DNA of 64,000 nucleotides. Source: an uncultured Psychroserpens sp. GTDB taxonomy: Bacteria > Bacteroidota > Bacteroidia > Flavobacteriales > Flavobacteriaceae. Made by a program: the position numbers and the translations under genes. The notes below the pieces were generated by a model. The model made no database searches. It saw nothing but the letters and a program-made list of their open reading frames with translations, and had not been told where the DNA came from. The stretch lies in NCBI RefSeq assembly GCF_947500255.1, contig NZ_CANMRL010000006.1, positions 124,001 through 188,000 of the forward strand, written 5' to 3'. Below are positions 27,079 through 37,300 of this stretch, one piece after another (position 1 is the first letter of the stretch; every line of letters begins with the position of its first letter).

Positions 27079-27630
27079 ATGCCAAAACACGTTATAGATC
27101 CAAATCAGTGGATAAATCTATATTCCGATTATCTCTTTAATTACACCATCACACGTGTAAATGATAGAGAGATTGCAAAAGATTTAGTGCAAGATACCTT
27201 TGTAGCTGGTTTAAAATCTATGAAGAATTTTAAAGGAGAAGCAAGTGAGAGAACTTGGCTCATTTCTATTTTGAAACGAAAGATTATTGATTACTACCGT
27301 AAAATTAATTCTAATAAAGGTAAAGCTGAAGTTAGAATGAGCTACAGTGGTGATGAAAGTGAAGGTGATTGGTTAGAAGAACGCGTTGCAGATCCTTTTG
27401 ATAAAACAGCCGAAGATACGATCGAAAACACAGAGTTAGGTCTAGCTATTGATAACTGTTTAGGAAAATTACCTGAAAAACAAGCTCAAGTTTTCGAGAT
27501 GAAAACGATTTTAAATTATGAAACTGAAGCCATTTGTAATGAATTAGATATTACTGCGTCTAACCTATGGGTAATCATCCATAGAGCTAGAACAGCCATG
27601 GCTGCTTGCCTAGAAAAAAATTGGTTTTAA
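27079..27630 (+). CDS. Sigma-70 family (ECF) RNA polymerase sigma factor
   Basis: A 183-residue two-domain sigma factor. Region 2 shows SDYLFNYTITRVNDREIAKDLVQDTFVAGLKSM and ERTWLISILKRKIIDYYRK. Region 4 shows KLPEKQAQVFEMKTILNYETEAICNELDITASNLWVIIHRAR. It fits extracytoplasmic-function sigma factors of Bacteroidota. The gene is followed three bases later by a short protein with a zinc-finger pattern, the usual position for an anti-sigma factor. It ends a cluster that begins with a GbsR/MarR regulator and may drive part of it, which is inference. Confidence 0.9.
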   Translation: MPKHVIDPNQWINLYSDYLFNYTITRVNDREIAKDLVQDTFVAGLKSMKNFKGEASERTWLISILKRKIIDYYRKINSNKGKAEVRMSYSGDESEGDWLEERVADPFDKTAEDTIENTELGLAIDNCLGKLPEKQAQVFEMKTILNYETEAICNELDITASNLWVIIHRARTAMAACLEKNWF

Positions 27631-27633
27631 ATT

Positions 27634-27885
27634 ATGAGTAACAAAATTATAATCCCTTGTGAAGAAGCTAATCATGTATGTGATAAAACACAATACAAAG
27701 AGGCTACATTGTGGGAAAAAATAAAATTAAATATACATTTACTGTATTGTAAAGCGTGTCGAAAATACACAAAAAACAATACTAAATTAACAAAGCTGGT
27801 TACAAAGAAGCCAGTAACCTTAGATGCATCCTCAAAAGAGGGCCTTAAATCTGCTTTTGAAAAGGAATTAGCGAAGCATCAATAG
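27634..27885 (+). CDS. Short zinc-finger protein, probable anti-sigma partner
   Basis: The 83-residue protein has CEEANHVCD near the start and HLLYCKACRKYTKN near residue 45. The H-x3-C-x2-C part matches the zinc-finger of ZAS-type anti-sigma factors. It lacks a transmembrane segment, so it would be a soluble anti-sigma factor. It follows the sigma gene by three bases, which supports pairing. The last 18 bases overlap the end of the convergent membrane gene at 27868. The anti-sigma role is inferred from motif and position. Confidence 0.65.
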   Translation: MSNKIIIPCEEANHVCDKTQYKEATLWEKIKLNIHLLYCKACRKYTKNNTKLTKLVTKKPVTLDASSKEGLKSAFEKELAKHQ

Positions 27886-28701
27886 TAACACTAACCACCA
27901 GATGGGTAAACTCTCTACCCAAAATGCACTATAATATTTATTCTGATTTTCTCTAGCAAAGAGTACCATCACTAAAGTAACAATGGTAATTATGATATGA
28001 ATTAAAAGTAAGTCTTCATTCATTTCATCTTTAAAAAATTCTAGAATAAAAAATAAAACTAACAATACAGACCCTAGTAATTTTGTCATTAAAATTCCTA
28101 TACGTTGTGGTATTGTAGACAGTTTTAAGCTATCATATACTAGATCTCGAATTTCAAAAGGCAACATCAAGGCTATTACAAACAAAAAACGCTGTATGGC
28201 AGTTAAAATCACATCATATGATATAGGGTATTCATTGTTTAGTAGTGGTAAAAAAACTGTCACGCCTGCCCATACTAAAGCGATAATATAAATTTTTAAC
28301 CCGCTTATACTTCGCAAATTTTGCTGTTTATCTAAAAAAATCTTCTTTGGAACTAAAGGGATAGCATATAAAAATGTCATAACTCCAAATAGACTTACAT
28401 ATACCAATGTTTGCTTTTCAAGTTTAAAGACATAATATACTAATGCTATAAAGCTAAATAATGAAAAAACTTGTATGGCTTTTAACCAACCTGCCAGACT
28501 ACGATGATGAAATTTTGCTAGTCCAAAATACTTAATAAAGTTATATCCTGTAATGGTCGAAAAAAATATAAAATAAAGTATATTTTCATCATAGGTAATA
28601 TCAAACTGCATCAAGGTTAGCCACGACAGTGCATATACTGCTAAAGCCACATGAATACTACTATTAATATAAAAATCCAATATGGTTTTCAAAACACGCA
28701 T
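27868..28701 (-). CDS. UbiA-like membrane protein with altered first motif
   Basis: A 277-residue membrane protein with about eight or nine helices, similar in layout to UbiA-type prenyltransferases. The second aspartate motif is recognisable as PFEIRDLVYDSLKLSTIPQRIG. In place of the first (normally NDxxDxxxD) stands GYNFIKYFGLAKFHH, which lacks the aspartates that bind Mg-diphosphate. Catalysis as a normal prenyltransferase is therefore doubtful. Such degenerate members are common in Flavobacteriaceae with no known function. It overlaps the convergent zinc-finger gene by 18 bases, and gcvP diverges upstream. Confidence 0.55.
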   Translation of the reverse strand: MRVLKTILDFYINSSIHVALAVYALSWLTLMQFDITYDENILYFIFFSTITGYNFIKYFGLAKFHHRSLAGWLKAIQVFSLFSFIALVYYVFKLEKQTLVYVSLFGVMTFLYAIPLVPKKIFLDKQQNLRSISGLKIYIIALVWAGVTVFLPLLNNEYPISYDVILTAIQRFLFVIALMLPFEIRDLVYDSLKLSTIPQRIGILMTKLLGSVLLVLFFILEFFKDEMNEDLLLIHIIITIVTLVMVLFARENQNKYYSAFWVESLPIWWLVLLLMLR

Positions 28702-28787
28702 ACTACAAAAATAGTCAAACTGTTAATAACCAATTCAAATGGTTGAAAAGTTTCATTTTCGTTAACAATTAAAGGGTATTATTTGCT

Positions 28788-28795
28788 TAATTTTG
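28788..28795 (+). promoter_or_regulatory. Candidate -7 box of gcvP
   Basis: TAATTTTG, an exact TAnnTTTG box, 31 bases before the ATG at 28827. The matching -33 would be TTA at 28762-28764 (spacer 23), a one-base deviation. Confidence 0.4.
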
Positions 28796-28826
28796 CAAAA
28801 ATAAAAACACAACTCAAACGTCATTA

Positions 28827-31676
28827 ATGAATACAACAGATTTTTCACTACGTCATATTGGTCCGAGAGATGAGGATCAAAAGCAAATGTTACAAACCAT
28901 TGGTGTAGATTCTACAGAACAATTGATCTATGAAACTATTCCTGATGGTATTCGTTTAAAGTCAGATTTAGATCTTGATGCTCCAATGAGCGAACAAGAG
29001 TATTTATTGCATATCTACGAACTTTCAAAGAAGAATAAAGTATTCAAAACATATATAGGTTTAGGGTATCACCCAACAATTTTACCTGCCGTAATTCAGA
29101 GAAATATTTTAGAAAACCCAGGCTGGTATACTGCTTATACGCCTTATCAAGCTGAAATTGCTCAAGGTCGTTTAGAAGCGTTATTAAATTTCCAAACCAT
29201 GGTTACAGACCTTACTGGCATGGAAATCGCTAATGCATCTCTTTTAGATGAAAGCACTGCAGCAGCCGAAGCGATGAGCTTATTATTTGCTGTTCGTGAA
29301 CGCGATCAGAAAAAAGCTGGTGTCAATAAGTTTTTTGTTTCTGAAAACATACTACCTCAAACACTTTCGTTGTTGCAAACAAGAGCAAATCCTATCGAAA
29401 TTGAATTAGTAATAGGCAACGAAGATACGTTTGATTTTTCCGAAGATTTCTTTGGTGCTATTTTACAATACCCAGGAAAACACGGACAAGTAACAGATAT
29501 TAAGTCATTCATTAAAAATGCAAATGCAGCACGAATTAAGGTCGCTGTTGCTGCAGACATTATGAGTTTGATTAAATTAGAAGCTCCTGGAAAATTTGGT
29601 GCAGATGTTGTGGTTGGTACCACACAACGTTTCGGAATTCCAATGGGCTATGGTGGTCCTCATGCTGCCTACTTTGCAACAAAAGAAGCATATAAACGTG
29701 ATATTCCTGGTCGTATCATTGGTGTAACTAAAGATGCTAATGGTAACAGAGCCCTACGTATGGCGCTTCAAACTCGTGAACAACATATAAAACGTGCTAA
29801 AGCCACATCAAATATTTGTACTGCTCAGGTTTTACTAGCAGTTATGGCAGGAATGTACACCGTATATCATGGGCCGAAAGGATTAGAATTCATCGCTAAC
29901 GATATTCATAACAAAGCGGTAACCCTATCCAATACTTTAAAAGCATTAGGTTTTGAACAAATCAACACTAACTTTTTTGATACATTACATCTAAAAGCAG
30001 ATGCTAAAAAGATCAAGGCTGAAGCAGAAAGCAATCATATTAACTTCTACTATCCTAACGACGATGAAGTTGTATTATCTATAAATGAACCAACAACCTT
30101 AGCCGAATTAAATGCTATCGTTTCTGTGTTTGCAAAAAGTGTCAATAAAGATGCTATCGATATTAGCAGTATTACTGAAGGAAATGAAATTAATGACGCT
30201 CTAAAACGTCAAACAGAATTTTTACAGGAACCTGTTTTTAATACGCATCATTCTGAAACTGAATTGATGCGTTATATTAAATCTTTAGAACGTAAAGATT
30301 TAGCATTAAATCACTCTATGATTTCATTGGGTTCATGTACAATGAAACTTAACGCTGCCTCAGAAATGCTACCCTTAAGTTGGTTTAAATGGGGTAAAAT
30401 CCACCCATTTGTTCCAGTAGAACAAGCTAGTGGTTATCATACAGTTCTAAAAGAACTTGAAGACCAATTGACCGAAATTACAGGTTTTGCAGGTACATCT
30501 CTTCAACCAAACTCTGGAGCTCAAGGAGAGTTTGCCGGACTTATGGTGATTAAAGCTTACCATGAATCTCGTGGTGATCACCATAGAAATATTTGTATTA
30601 TTCCATCATCTGCTCACGGAACAAATCCTGCAAGTGCAGTTATGGCTGGAATGAAAGTTGTTGTCACAAAATCTACTGAGGAAGGAAATATTGATGTCGA
30701 AGATTTACGTGAGAAAGCAGAGTTACATAAAGACAATCTATCTGCATTAATGGTAACTTACCCTTCAACACACGGCGTGTATGAATCTGCAATAAAAGAA
30801 ATCACACAAATTATTCATGATAATGGTGGTCAAGTTTATATGGATGGTGCAAATATGAATGCGCAAGTAGGATTAACCAATCCTGGAAACATAGGTGCCG
30901 ATGTTTGTCATCTTAATTTACATAAAACGTTTGCCATTCCTCACGGAGGTGGCGGACCAGGTGTTGGGCCAATATGCGTAGCAAAACAGTTGGTACCATT
31001 CCTTCCTGGAAATCCATTAATAAAAACAGGAGGAGAAAAAGCGATTACTGCAATTTCGAGTGCTCCTTTTGGATCATCTTTAGCATGTCTCATCTCATAT
31101 GGTTACATTAAAATGTTAGGGGCTTCTGGATTAAAAAGATCAACAGAAATGGCTATTCTAAATGCCAACTACATTAAAAAGCGTCTTGAAGGTGCTTATG
31201 AAACCTTATATTCTGGAGAACGTGGACGCGCAGCACATGAAATGATTATCGATTGTCGACCGTTTAAAGCACATGGTATCGAAGTGGTTGATATTGCTAA
31301 GCGTTTGATGGATTATGGTTTTCATGCGCCAACAGTATCTTTTCCTGTAGCTGGCACAATGATGATAGAACCTACTGAAAGCGAAAGTAAACAAGAAATG
31401 GATCGCTTCTGTGATGCAATGATTTCAATCAAACATGAAATTGATAACATTACAAAAGAAAATGATAATAATGTATTAAAGAATGCACCTCACACCATGG
31501 ATATGATCACCAGTGATGAGTGGCTTTTACCATATACACGTCAACAAGCTGCATTTCCTTTAGACTATGTTAGAGATAATAAGTTTTGGCCAAGTGTACG
31601 TCGTGTTGATGATGCTTACGGAGACCGAAATTTAATTTGTACTTGTGCTCCTATTGAAGAATATATGGAAGTCTAG
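28827..31676 (+). CDS. gcvP: Glycine dehydrogenase (decarboxylating), P-protein
   Basis: The 949-residue product is the full-length, single-chain P-protein of the glycine cleavage system. It decarboxylates glycine with pyridoxal phosphate and passes the aminomethyl group to lipoylated GcvH. The start FSLRHIGPRDEDQKQMLQTIG is typical. The PLP lysine is K700 in HLNLHKTFAIPHGGGGPG. The C-terminal half repeats the N-terminal fold, as in other single-chain forms. The other glycine cleavage genes are not in this window, which is usual in Bacteroidota. A -7 box lies upstream and a terminator directly downstream, so it is a single-gene unit. Confidence 0.97.
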   Translation: MNTTDFSLRHIGPRDEDQKQMLQTIGVDSTEQLIYETIPDGIRLKSDLDLDAPMSEQEYLLHIYELSKKNKVFKTYIGLGYHPTILPAVIQRNILENPGWYTAYTPYQAEIAQGRLEALLNFQTMVTDLTGMEIANASLLDESTAAAEAMSLLFAVRERDQKKAGVNKFFVSENILPQTLSLLQTRANPIEIELVIGNEDTFDFSEDFFGAILQYPGKHGQVTDIKSFIKNANAARIKVAVAADIMSLIKLEAPGKFGADVVVGTTQRFGIPMGYGGPHAAYFATKEAYKRDIPGRIIGVTKDANGNRALRMALQTREQHIKRAKATSNICTAQVLLAVMAGMYTVYHGPKGLEFIANDIHNKAVTLSNTLKALGFEQINTNFFDTLHLKADAKKIKAEAESNHINFYYPNDDEVVLSINEPTTLAELNAIVSVFAKSVNKDAIDISSITEGNEINDALKRQTEFLQEPVFNTHHSETELMRYIKSLERKDLALNHSMISLGSCTMKLNAASEMLPLSWFKWGKIHPFVPVEQASGYHTVLKELEDQLTEITGFAGTSLQPNSGAQGEFAGLMVIKAYHESRGDHHRNICIIPSSAHGTNPASAVMAGMKVVVTKSTEEGNIDVEDLREKAELHKDNLSALMVTYPSTHGVYESAIKEITQIIHDNGGQVYMDGANMNAQVGLTNPGNIGADVCHLNLHKTFAIPHGGGGPGVGPICVAKQLVPFLPGNPLIKTGGEKAITAISSAPFGSSLACLISYGYIKMLGASGLKRSTEMAILNANYIKKRLEGAYETLYSGERGRAAHEMIIDCRPFKAHGIEVVDIAKRLMDYGFHAPTVSFPVAGTMMIEPTESESKQEMDRFCDAMISIKHEIDNITKENDNNVLKNAPHTMDMITSDEWLLPYTRQQAAFPLDYVRDNKFWPSVRRVDDAYGDRNLICTCAPIEEYMEV

Positions 31677-31696
31677 TCAAAACTTAATTTTAATTT

Positions 31697-31728
31697 AAAA
31701 GCGTGCCAAAAAAAGGTGCGCTTTTTTT
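31697..31728 (+). terminator. Intrinsic terminator after gcvP
   Basis: GCGTGCC and GGTGCGC pair with two G-U pairs around an A7 loop, followed by seven T. Confidence 0.8.
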
Positions 31729-31856
31729 AATTATAGGCAATTAACACTCGATTTTTTAAGAATTTGATAAAAATCTTAACTTATTTAACTAACATTGTCC
31801 TAAGACATTTAGAATTAACTACATTAGTAAATCGTTATGTTTAAAAATTACAACGT

Positions 31857-32918
31857 ATGTCAATAAAAATAACAGGAAGTGGAAGTTACATCCCAAATGA
31901 AGTAGAAAAGAATGAAGATTTTCATCAACATAAATTTTTAAATATCGATGGAAGTCATATCGATCATCCAAATGAAATCATTGTAGACAAGTTCAAAGCT
32001 ATTACTGGTATTGTTGAACGTCGTTATGCCGATCCGCAACTCACCTCATCAGATTTAGGATTCTTGGCGGCACAAAAAGCCATAGAAGATGCAAATATTG
32101 ACGCAGAAGAATTAGATTATATCATTTGCGCTCACAACTTTGGTGACGTAAAATCAAATACAGTTCAATCTGATATTTTACCTTGTTTAGCTTCCAGAGT
32201 AAAACACAGCTTACGGATTAAAAACCCAAAATGTGTTGCTTATGATATTCTTTTTGGTTGCCCAGGTTGGGTAGAAGGCGTAATTCAGGCACAAGCGTTT
32301 ATTAAAGCTGGTATGGCTAAAAAATGTCTCGTTATCGGTAGTGAAACACTATCACGTGTTGTAGATAAACACGATAGGGATTCAATGATTTACAGTGATG
32401 GAGCTGGAGCTACAATTGTAGAAGCCTCTGATGACGAAGAAGGTGGAATTTTAGCACATGAGACAGCGTCATACACCTACGATGAAGCCTATTATTTGTA
32501 CTTCGGAAATTCTAACAATCAAGACCTATGTCGTGATACAAGATATATTAAAATGCATGGTCGTAAAATCTATGAATTTGCATTGAATAATGTTCCTAAT
32601 GCCATGAAATCTTGTCTTGACCAAAGTGGTGTAGATATAAAAGATGTTAAAAAGATATTGATACATCAAGCCAATGAAAAAATGGATGAAGCCATTATCA
32701 AACGCTTTTATAGGTTATACAAAACACAAGCACCAGAAGGTGTGATGCCAATGAGTATTCATAAGCTTGGTAATAGCTCTGTTGCTACAGTACCTACACT
32801 TTTTGATTTAATTCGTAACAATAAAATTAAAAATCAATCCCTTAATAAAGGTGATGTTATTATATTTGCTAGCGTTGGTGCAGGAATGCACATTAATGCT
32901 ATTGTTTACAAATATTAA
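31857..32918 (+). CDS. 3-oxoacyl-ACP synthase III-like enzyme
   Basis: A 353-residue thiolase-fold condensing enzyme of the FabH type. The catalytic triad is visible: C135 in DILFGCPGWVEG, His in KILIHQANEKMDEA and Asn in HKLGNSSVATVP. FabH-type enzymes start acyl chains by condensing acyl-CoA with malonyl-ACP. This copy differs from housekeeping FabH by an insertion at the N-terminus (FHQHKFLNIDGSHIDHPNE) and by its context: it heads an operon with a methyltransferase and a glycosyltransferase, not fatty-acid genes. A role in a special lipid or other acyl product is inferred. The gap to the next gene is two bases. Confidence 0.87.
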   Translation: MSIKITGSGSYIPNEVEKNEDFHQHKFLNIDGSHIDHPNEIIVDKFKAITGIVERRYADPQLTSSDLGFLAAQKAIEDANIDAEELDYIICAHNFGDVKSNTVQSDILPCLASRVKHSLRIKNPKCVAYDILFGCPGWVEGVIQAQAFIKAGMAKKCLVIGSETLSRVVDKHDRDSMIYSDGAGATIVEASDDEEGGILAHETASYTYDEAYYLYFGNSNNQDLCRDTRYIKMHGRKIYEFALNNVPNAMKSCLDQSGVDIKDVKKILIHQANEKMDEAIIKRFYRLYKTQAPEGVMPMSIHKLGNSSVATVPTLFDLIRNNKIKNQSLNKGDVIIFASVGAGMHINAIVYKY

Positions 32919-32920
32919 TA

Positions 32921-33445
32921 ATGTACGAAAAAACGTTTCCCAACAAGCGGTTTAAACATACAGTTGAGTTTTTAAAAAGTCATATTGACAATTCCGAATC
33001 TATTTTAGATCTAGGTGTTGAAAATCCATTGTCTGAAATTTTAAAATTAAACGGTTTTTCTGTTGAAAATACTTCAGGAATAGATTTAGACTTAGACACT
33101 TCGGAAATAGAAAATTCAAAAGCAAATGTCGTTACCGCTTTTGAAATTTTTGAGCACCTCCTCTCTCCTTTCACTGTTTTAAGATCAATCAAAGCAGACA
33201 AACTGGTAGCTAGTATTCCGCTAAAATTATGGTTTGCTTCAGCATATAGAAGTAAAACAGATATGCGAGATCGACATTACCACGAGTTTGAAGATTGGCA
33301 ATTTGATTGGTTACTAGAAAAAACAGGTTGGAAGATTATTGCTACTGAAAAATGGACAAATCCAACAAAAAAGATTGGAATACGTCCATTATTACGTTGG
33401 TTTACACCAAGATATTATATTGTATATGCCGAACGAATAAAATAA
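32921..33445 (+). CDS. Class I methyltransferase-like protein
   Basis: This 174-residue protein has a truncated Rossmann-like methyltransferase fold. SILDLGVENPLSEIL stands in for the SAM-binding motif I, GIDLDLDTSE for motif II, and AFEIFEHLLSPF for the EHL/motif IV seen in Methyltransf_11/23 families. The C-terminus (WLLEKTGWKIIATEKW) also fits. It is shorter than usual (about 200-250), and motif I lacks the normal GxGxG, so SAM binding needs testing. It lies between the ketosynthase and the glycosyltransferase, overlapping the latter by one base (TAATG). Confidence 0.7.
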   Translation: MYEKTFPNKRFKHTVEFLKSHIDNSESILDLGVENPLSEILKLNGFSVENTSGIDLDLDTSEIENSKANVVTAFEIFEHLLSPFTVLRSIKADKLVASIPLKLWFASAYRSKTDMRDRHYHEFEDWQFDWLLEKTGWKIIATEKWTNPTKKIGIRPLLRWFTPRYYIVYAERIK

Positions 33446-34284
33446 TGGACTTCTATATTGTCATTCCAGCTCATAATGAAGAAGATTCTATAGCTCAAAC
33501 TTTAGAATCTCTAACTTCTCAAACACTTTCTGCAAAACGTATTGTAGTTGTTAATGACAATTCTACAGATCGCACACAACAAATTATCGAAGCTTATGCT
33601 GAAGTACATTCTAATATATCTCTAATCAATACGGTTTCTACAGATGAGCATTTACCAGGTTCTAAGATCATTAATGCTTTTTACAAAGGTTATAACACAC
33701 TAGATGAACAATATGACGTGATTTGTAAGTTTGATGCCGATCTTATTTTCCCTGAGAATTATTTGGAGCAATTAGCAGTACATTTCAATCAAAAAGAAAC
33801 TTTAGGAATGGCAGCTGGCTTCTGTTATATAAAGAAAAAAAATGAATGGATTCTAGAAAATCTAACACGAAAAGATCATATTCGCGGAGCGCTTAAAGCA
33901 TATAGAAAGCAATGTTTCCTAGATATTGGTAAACTTAAGCCGTCTATGGGTTGGGACACGGTTGATGAACTCCTAGCTAAATATTACAATTGGGAATTAT
34001 TGACAGATGATTCTTTGCACGTTAAGCATCTCAAACCAACTGGTATAAGCTATAACAAAGGATCTAAATATCTTCAGGGAGAAGCCATGTATAAAATGCG
34101 TTATGGATTTATAATCACATTAATCTCTGCACTAAAGTTAGCTTATAAGAAGAAAAGTTTTATCCTTTTTAGAAACTATATCTCAGGATATTTTAGAGGA
34201 AAACGAAACAATTTAGAACAACTAGTAACCAAAGAACAAGGGCAGTTTATTAGACAATTACGTTGGAAAGGTATGTTAAAATAA
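33445..34284 (+). CDS. Family 2 glycosyltransferase
   Basis: The product is about 279 residues with a GT-A fold. The start DFYIVIPAHNEEDSIAQTLESL and the sugar-nucleotide site RIVVVNDNSTDRTQQII are typical of GT2, and the metal-binding triad is CKFDADLIFP. A later GWDTVDELLAKYYNW matches the acceptor-side motif. It has no transmembrane segment, so it works at the cytoplasmic face. I start it at ATG 33445, which overlaps the methyltransferase stop; the frame is open further upstream but without homology. Sugar and acceptor are unknown. A terminator follows. Confidence 0.85.
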   Translation: MDFYIVIPAHNEEDSIAQTLESLTSQTLSAKRIVVVNDNSTDRTQQIIEAYAEVHSNISLINTVSTDEHLPGSKIINAFYKGYNTLDEQYDVICKFDADLIFPENYLEQLAVHFNQKETLGMAAGFCYIKKKNEWILENLTRKDHIRGALKAYRKQCFLDIGKLKPSMGWDTVDELLAKYYNWELLTDDSLHVKHLKPTGISYNKGSKYLQGEAMYKMRYGFIITLISALKLAYKKKSFILFRNYISGYFRGKRNNLEQLVTKEQGQFIRQLRWKGMLK

Positions 34285-34314
34285 AAAAGAGGTTGCGCAA
34301 ACAACCTCTTTTTT
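34283..34314. terminator. Intrinsic terminator, usable from both sides
   Basis: GAGGTTG/CAACCTC stem with loop CGCAAA, A6 on the left and T-run on the right. It separates the convergent glycosyltransferase and repeat-protein genes. Confidence 0.85.
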
Positions 34315-34328
34315 TAAACCTATATAAG

Positions 34329-37300
34329 TTATTCAATAATTAATCTTTTAACAGCTTTTACGCTACCCTTGGTATCAGTAATACTTACCAAGTAGAATCC
34401 ACTATTAAATTTACTTACATCTATATTTAACTCCTTATTTCGCAAAACATCAATTTGAATATCTCTATTAAATACTTCAATACTTGAATAGCTAAATATC
34501 TTAACATTAACATCTTCTGAAATATTAGATAAATCTAAATTAATTTTAGTTGAAGCTGGATTTGGATACATTTTAATTTCTACAGAATTTCTATTAAAAG
34601 TATAGGAAAATAATTCGCATAAAAATCCATCTGCAGGAAATCTAAATACAGGTAATGGATTAGATAGATTATAACAACCCTCTAAATCAGTGAACGCATT
34701 ATTACCTATATCAGCACCTGCAAAACTATCACTATAGCTCAAATGCCAAATTAAACAAATACCTTCTCCAGCACCATTAAAATCTACATCTTCAGGTGAT
34801 TCTGGTAATCCTAAGATTTCTCCTTGTAAATCTGTTATTACCCATTGTGAGTTTTCTCCTGAATTACTTACCAATTCTATACCATCAACATAATCTGGCT
34901 CATCATCTCCCACACAGAATACAAAGTAATTTTTAGAAGACAATTTGCCTCCCTCAACATTACAAACATCTATTTCTTTTCTTATAACTTCTAAAGGATT
35001 TGACAAACTATAACAGCCTTGTAATTCATTGGCATTATTACCTACCACTGCGCCTACTAATCCATCTTCAAAACTTAAATGCCATACTAAACATGTACCA
35101 TCGCCTGCGCCATCAAAATCAACTACATATGGACTTGGTGGTAAACCTAGAATATTACCTTCGCTATCAGTGATAACCCATTGTGAGTTACCTCCTGAAT
35201 TACCAGATAAGGTAATCGCCCCTTCTTCTATATTATCTGCAACACCATCGCCCACAGTAAATTCAAATGGGCCACCTTCAAGTACACCACCTTCTGGTTG
35301 GTTACGATAGACTTCTATTGGATTTGACAGACTGTAACAGCCTTTTAACTCACTTGCATTATTGCCTACCACTGCACCTTCTAGTCCATCTTCAAAACTT
35401 AAATGCCATACTAAACATGTACCATCGCCTGCGCCATCAAAATCAACTACATATGGACTTGGCGGTAAACCTAGAATATTACCCTCACTATCAGTAATAA
35501 CCCATTGTGAATTGCCTCCTGAATTACCTGATAAGCTAATCGCCCCTTCATCTATATTATCTGCAATACCATCACCTACACAAAACTCAAATGGGCCGCC
35601 TTCAAGCACACCTCCTTCTGGTTGGTTACGATATACTTCTATTGGGTTTGATAAGCTGTAACAACCTTTTAATTCATTGGCGTTATTGCCTACCTCTGCA
35701 CCTACTAGTCCATCTTCAAAACTTAAATGCCATACTAAACATGTGCCATCGCCTGCGCCATCAAAATCAACTACATATGGACTTGGCGGTAAACCTAGAA
35801 TATTACCCTCACTATCAGTAATAACCCATTGTGAATTGCCTCCTGAATTTTCTGATAAGCTAATAGCTCCTTCTTCTATATTATCTGCAACACCATCACC
35901 TACGCAAAACTCAAATGGGCCGCCTGCTAATTTGCCTCCCTCAACGCTACAAACATCTATTTCTTTTCTTATAACTTCTAAAGGATTTGACAAACTATAA
36001 CAGCCTTGTAATTCATTGGCATTATTACCTACCACTGCGCCTACTAGTCCATCTTCAAAACTTAAATGCCATACTAAACATATACCATCGCCTGCGCCAT
36101 CAAAATCAACTACATATGGACTTGGTGGTAAACCTAGAATATTACCTTCGCTATCAGTAATAACCCATTGTGAGTTACCTCCTGAATTACCAGATAAACT
36201 AATAGCTCCTTCATCTATATTATCTGCAACACCATCACCCACTGTAAATTCAAATGGGCCGCCTTCAAGTACACCACCTTCTGGTTGATTGCGATAGACT
36301 TCTATTGGATTTGACAGACTGTAACAGCCTTGTAATTCATTGGCGTTATTGCCTACCACTGCGCCTTCTAATCCATCTTCAAAACTTAAATGCCATACTA
36401 AACATGTACCATCGCCTGCGCCATCAAAATCAACTACATATGGACTTGGTGGTAAACCTAGAATATTACCTTCGCTATCAGTAATAACCCATTGTGAGTT
36501 ACCTCCTGAGTTGCCTGACAAGTTAATAGCTCCTTCTTCTATATTATCTGCAACACCATCGCCTACACAAAACTCAAATGGGCCGCCTTCAAGCACACCA
36601 CCTTCTGGTTGGTTGCGATATACTTCTATTGGATTTGACAGACTGTAACAGCCTTGTAATTCATTGGCATTATTACCTACCTCTGCACCTTCTAGTCCAT
36701 CTTCAAAACTTAAATGCCATACTAAACATATACCATCGCCTGCGCCATCAAAATCAACTACATATGGACTTGGTGGTAAACCTAGAATATTACCTTCGCT
36801 ATCAGTGATAACCCATTGTGAGTTACCTCCTGAGTTGCCTGACAAGCTAATAGCTCCTTCTTCTATATTATCTGCTACACCATCGCCTACACAAAACTCA
36901 AATGGGCCGCCTTCAAGCACACCACCTTCTGGTTGGTTGCGATATACTTCTATTGGATTTGACAGACTATAACAACCTTTTAACTCACTTGCATTATTGC
37001 CTACCACTGCACCTTCTAGTCCATCTTCAAAACTTAAATGCCATACTAGACATGTGCCATCGCCTGCGCCATCAAAATCAACTACATATGGACTTGGTGG
37101 TAAACCTAGAATATTACCCTCACTATCAGTGATAACCCATTGTGAATTGCCTCCTGAATTACCAGATAAGGTAATCGCTCCTTCATCTATATTATCTGCA
37201 ATACCATCGCCTACGCAAAACTCAAATGGGCCGCCTTCAAGCACACCACCTTCTGGTTGGTTACGATATACTTCTATTGGGTTTGATAAATCATACCAAC

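Noticed and set aside
35001-37283. Regular repeats suggesting a CRISPR array
   Set aside because: Units are 324-339 bases, lie inside one open frame and have no unique spacers or cas genes.
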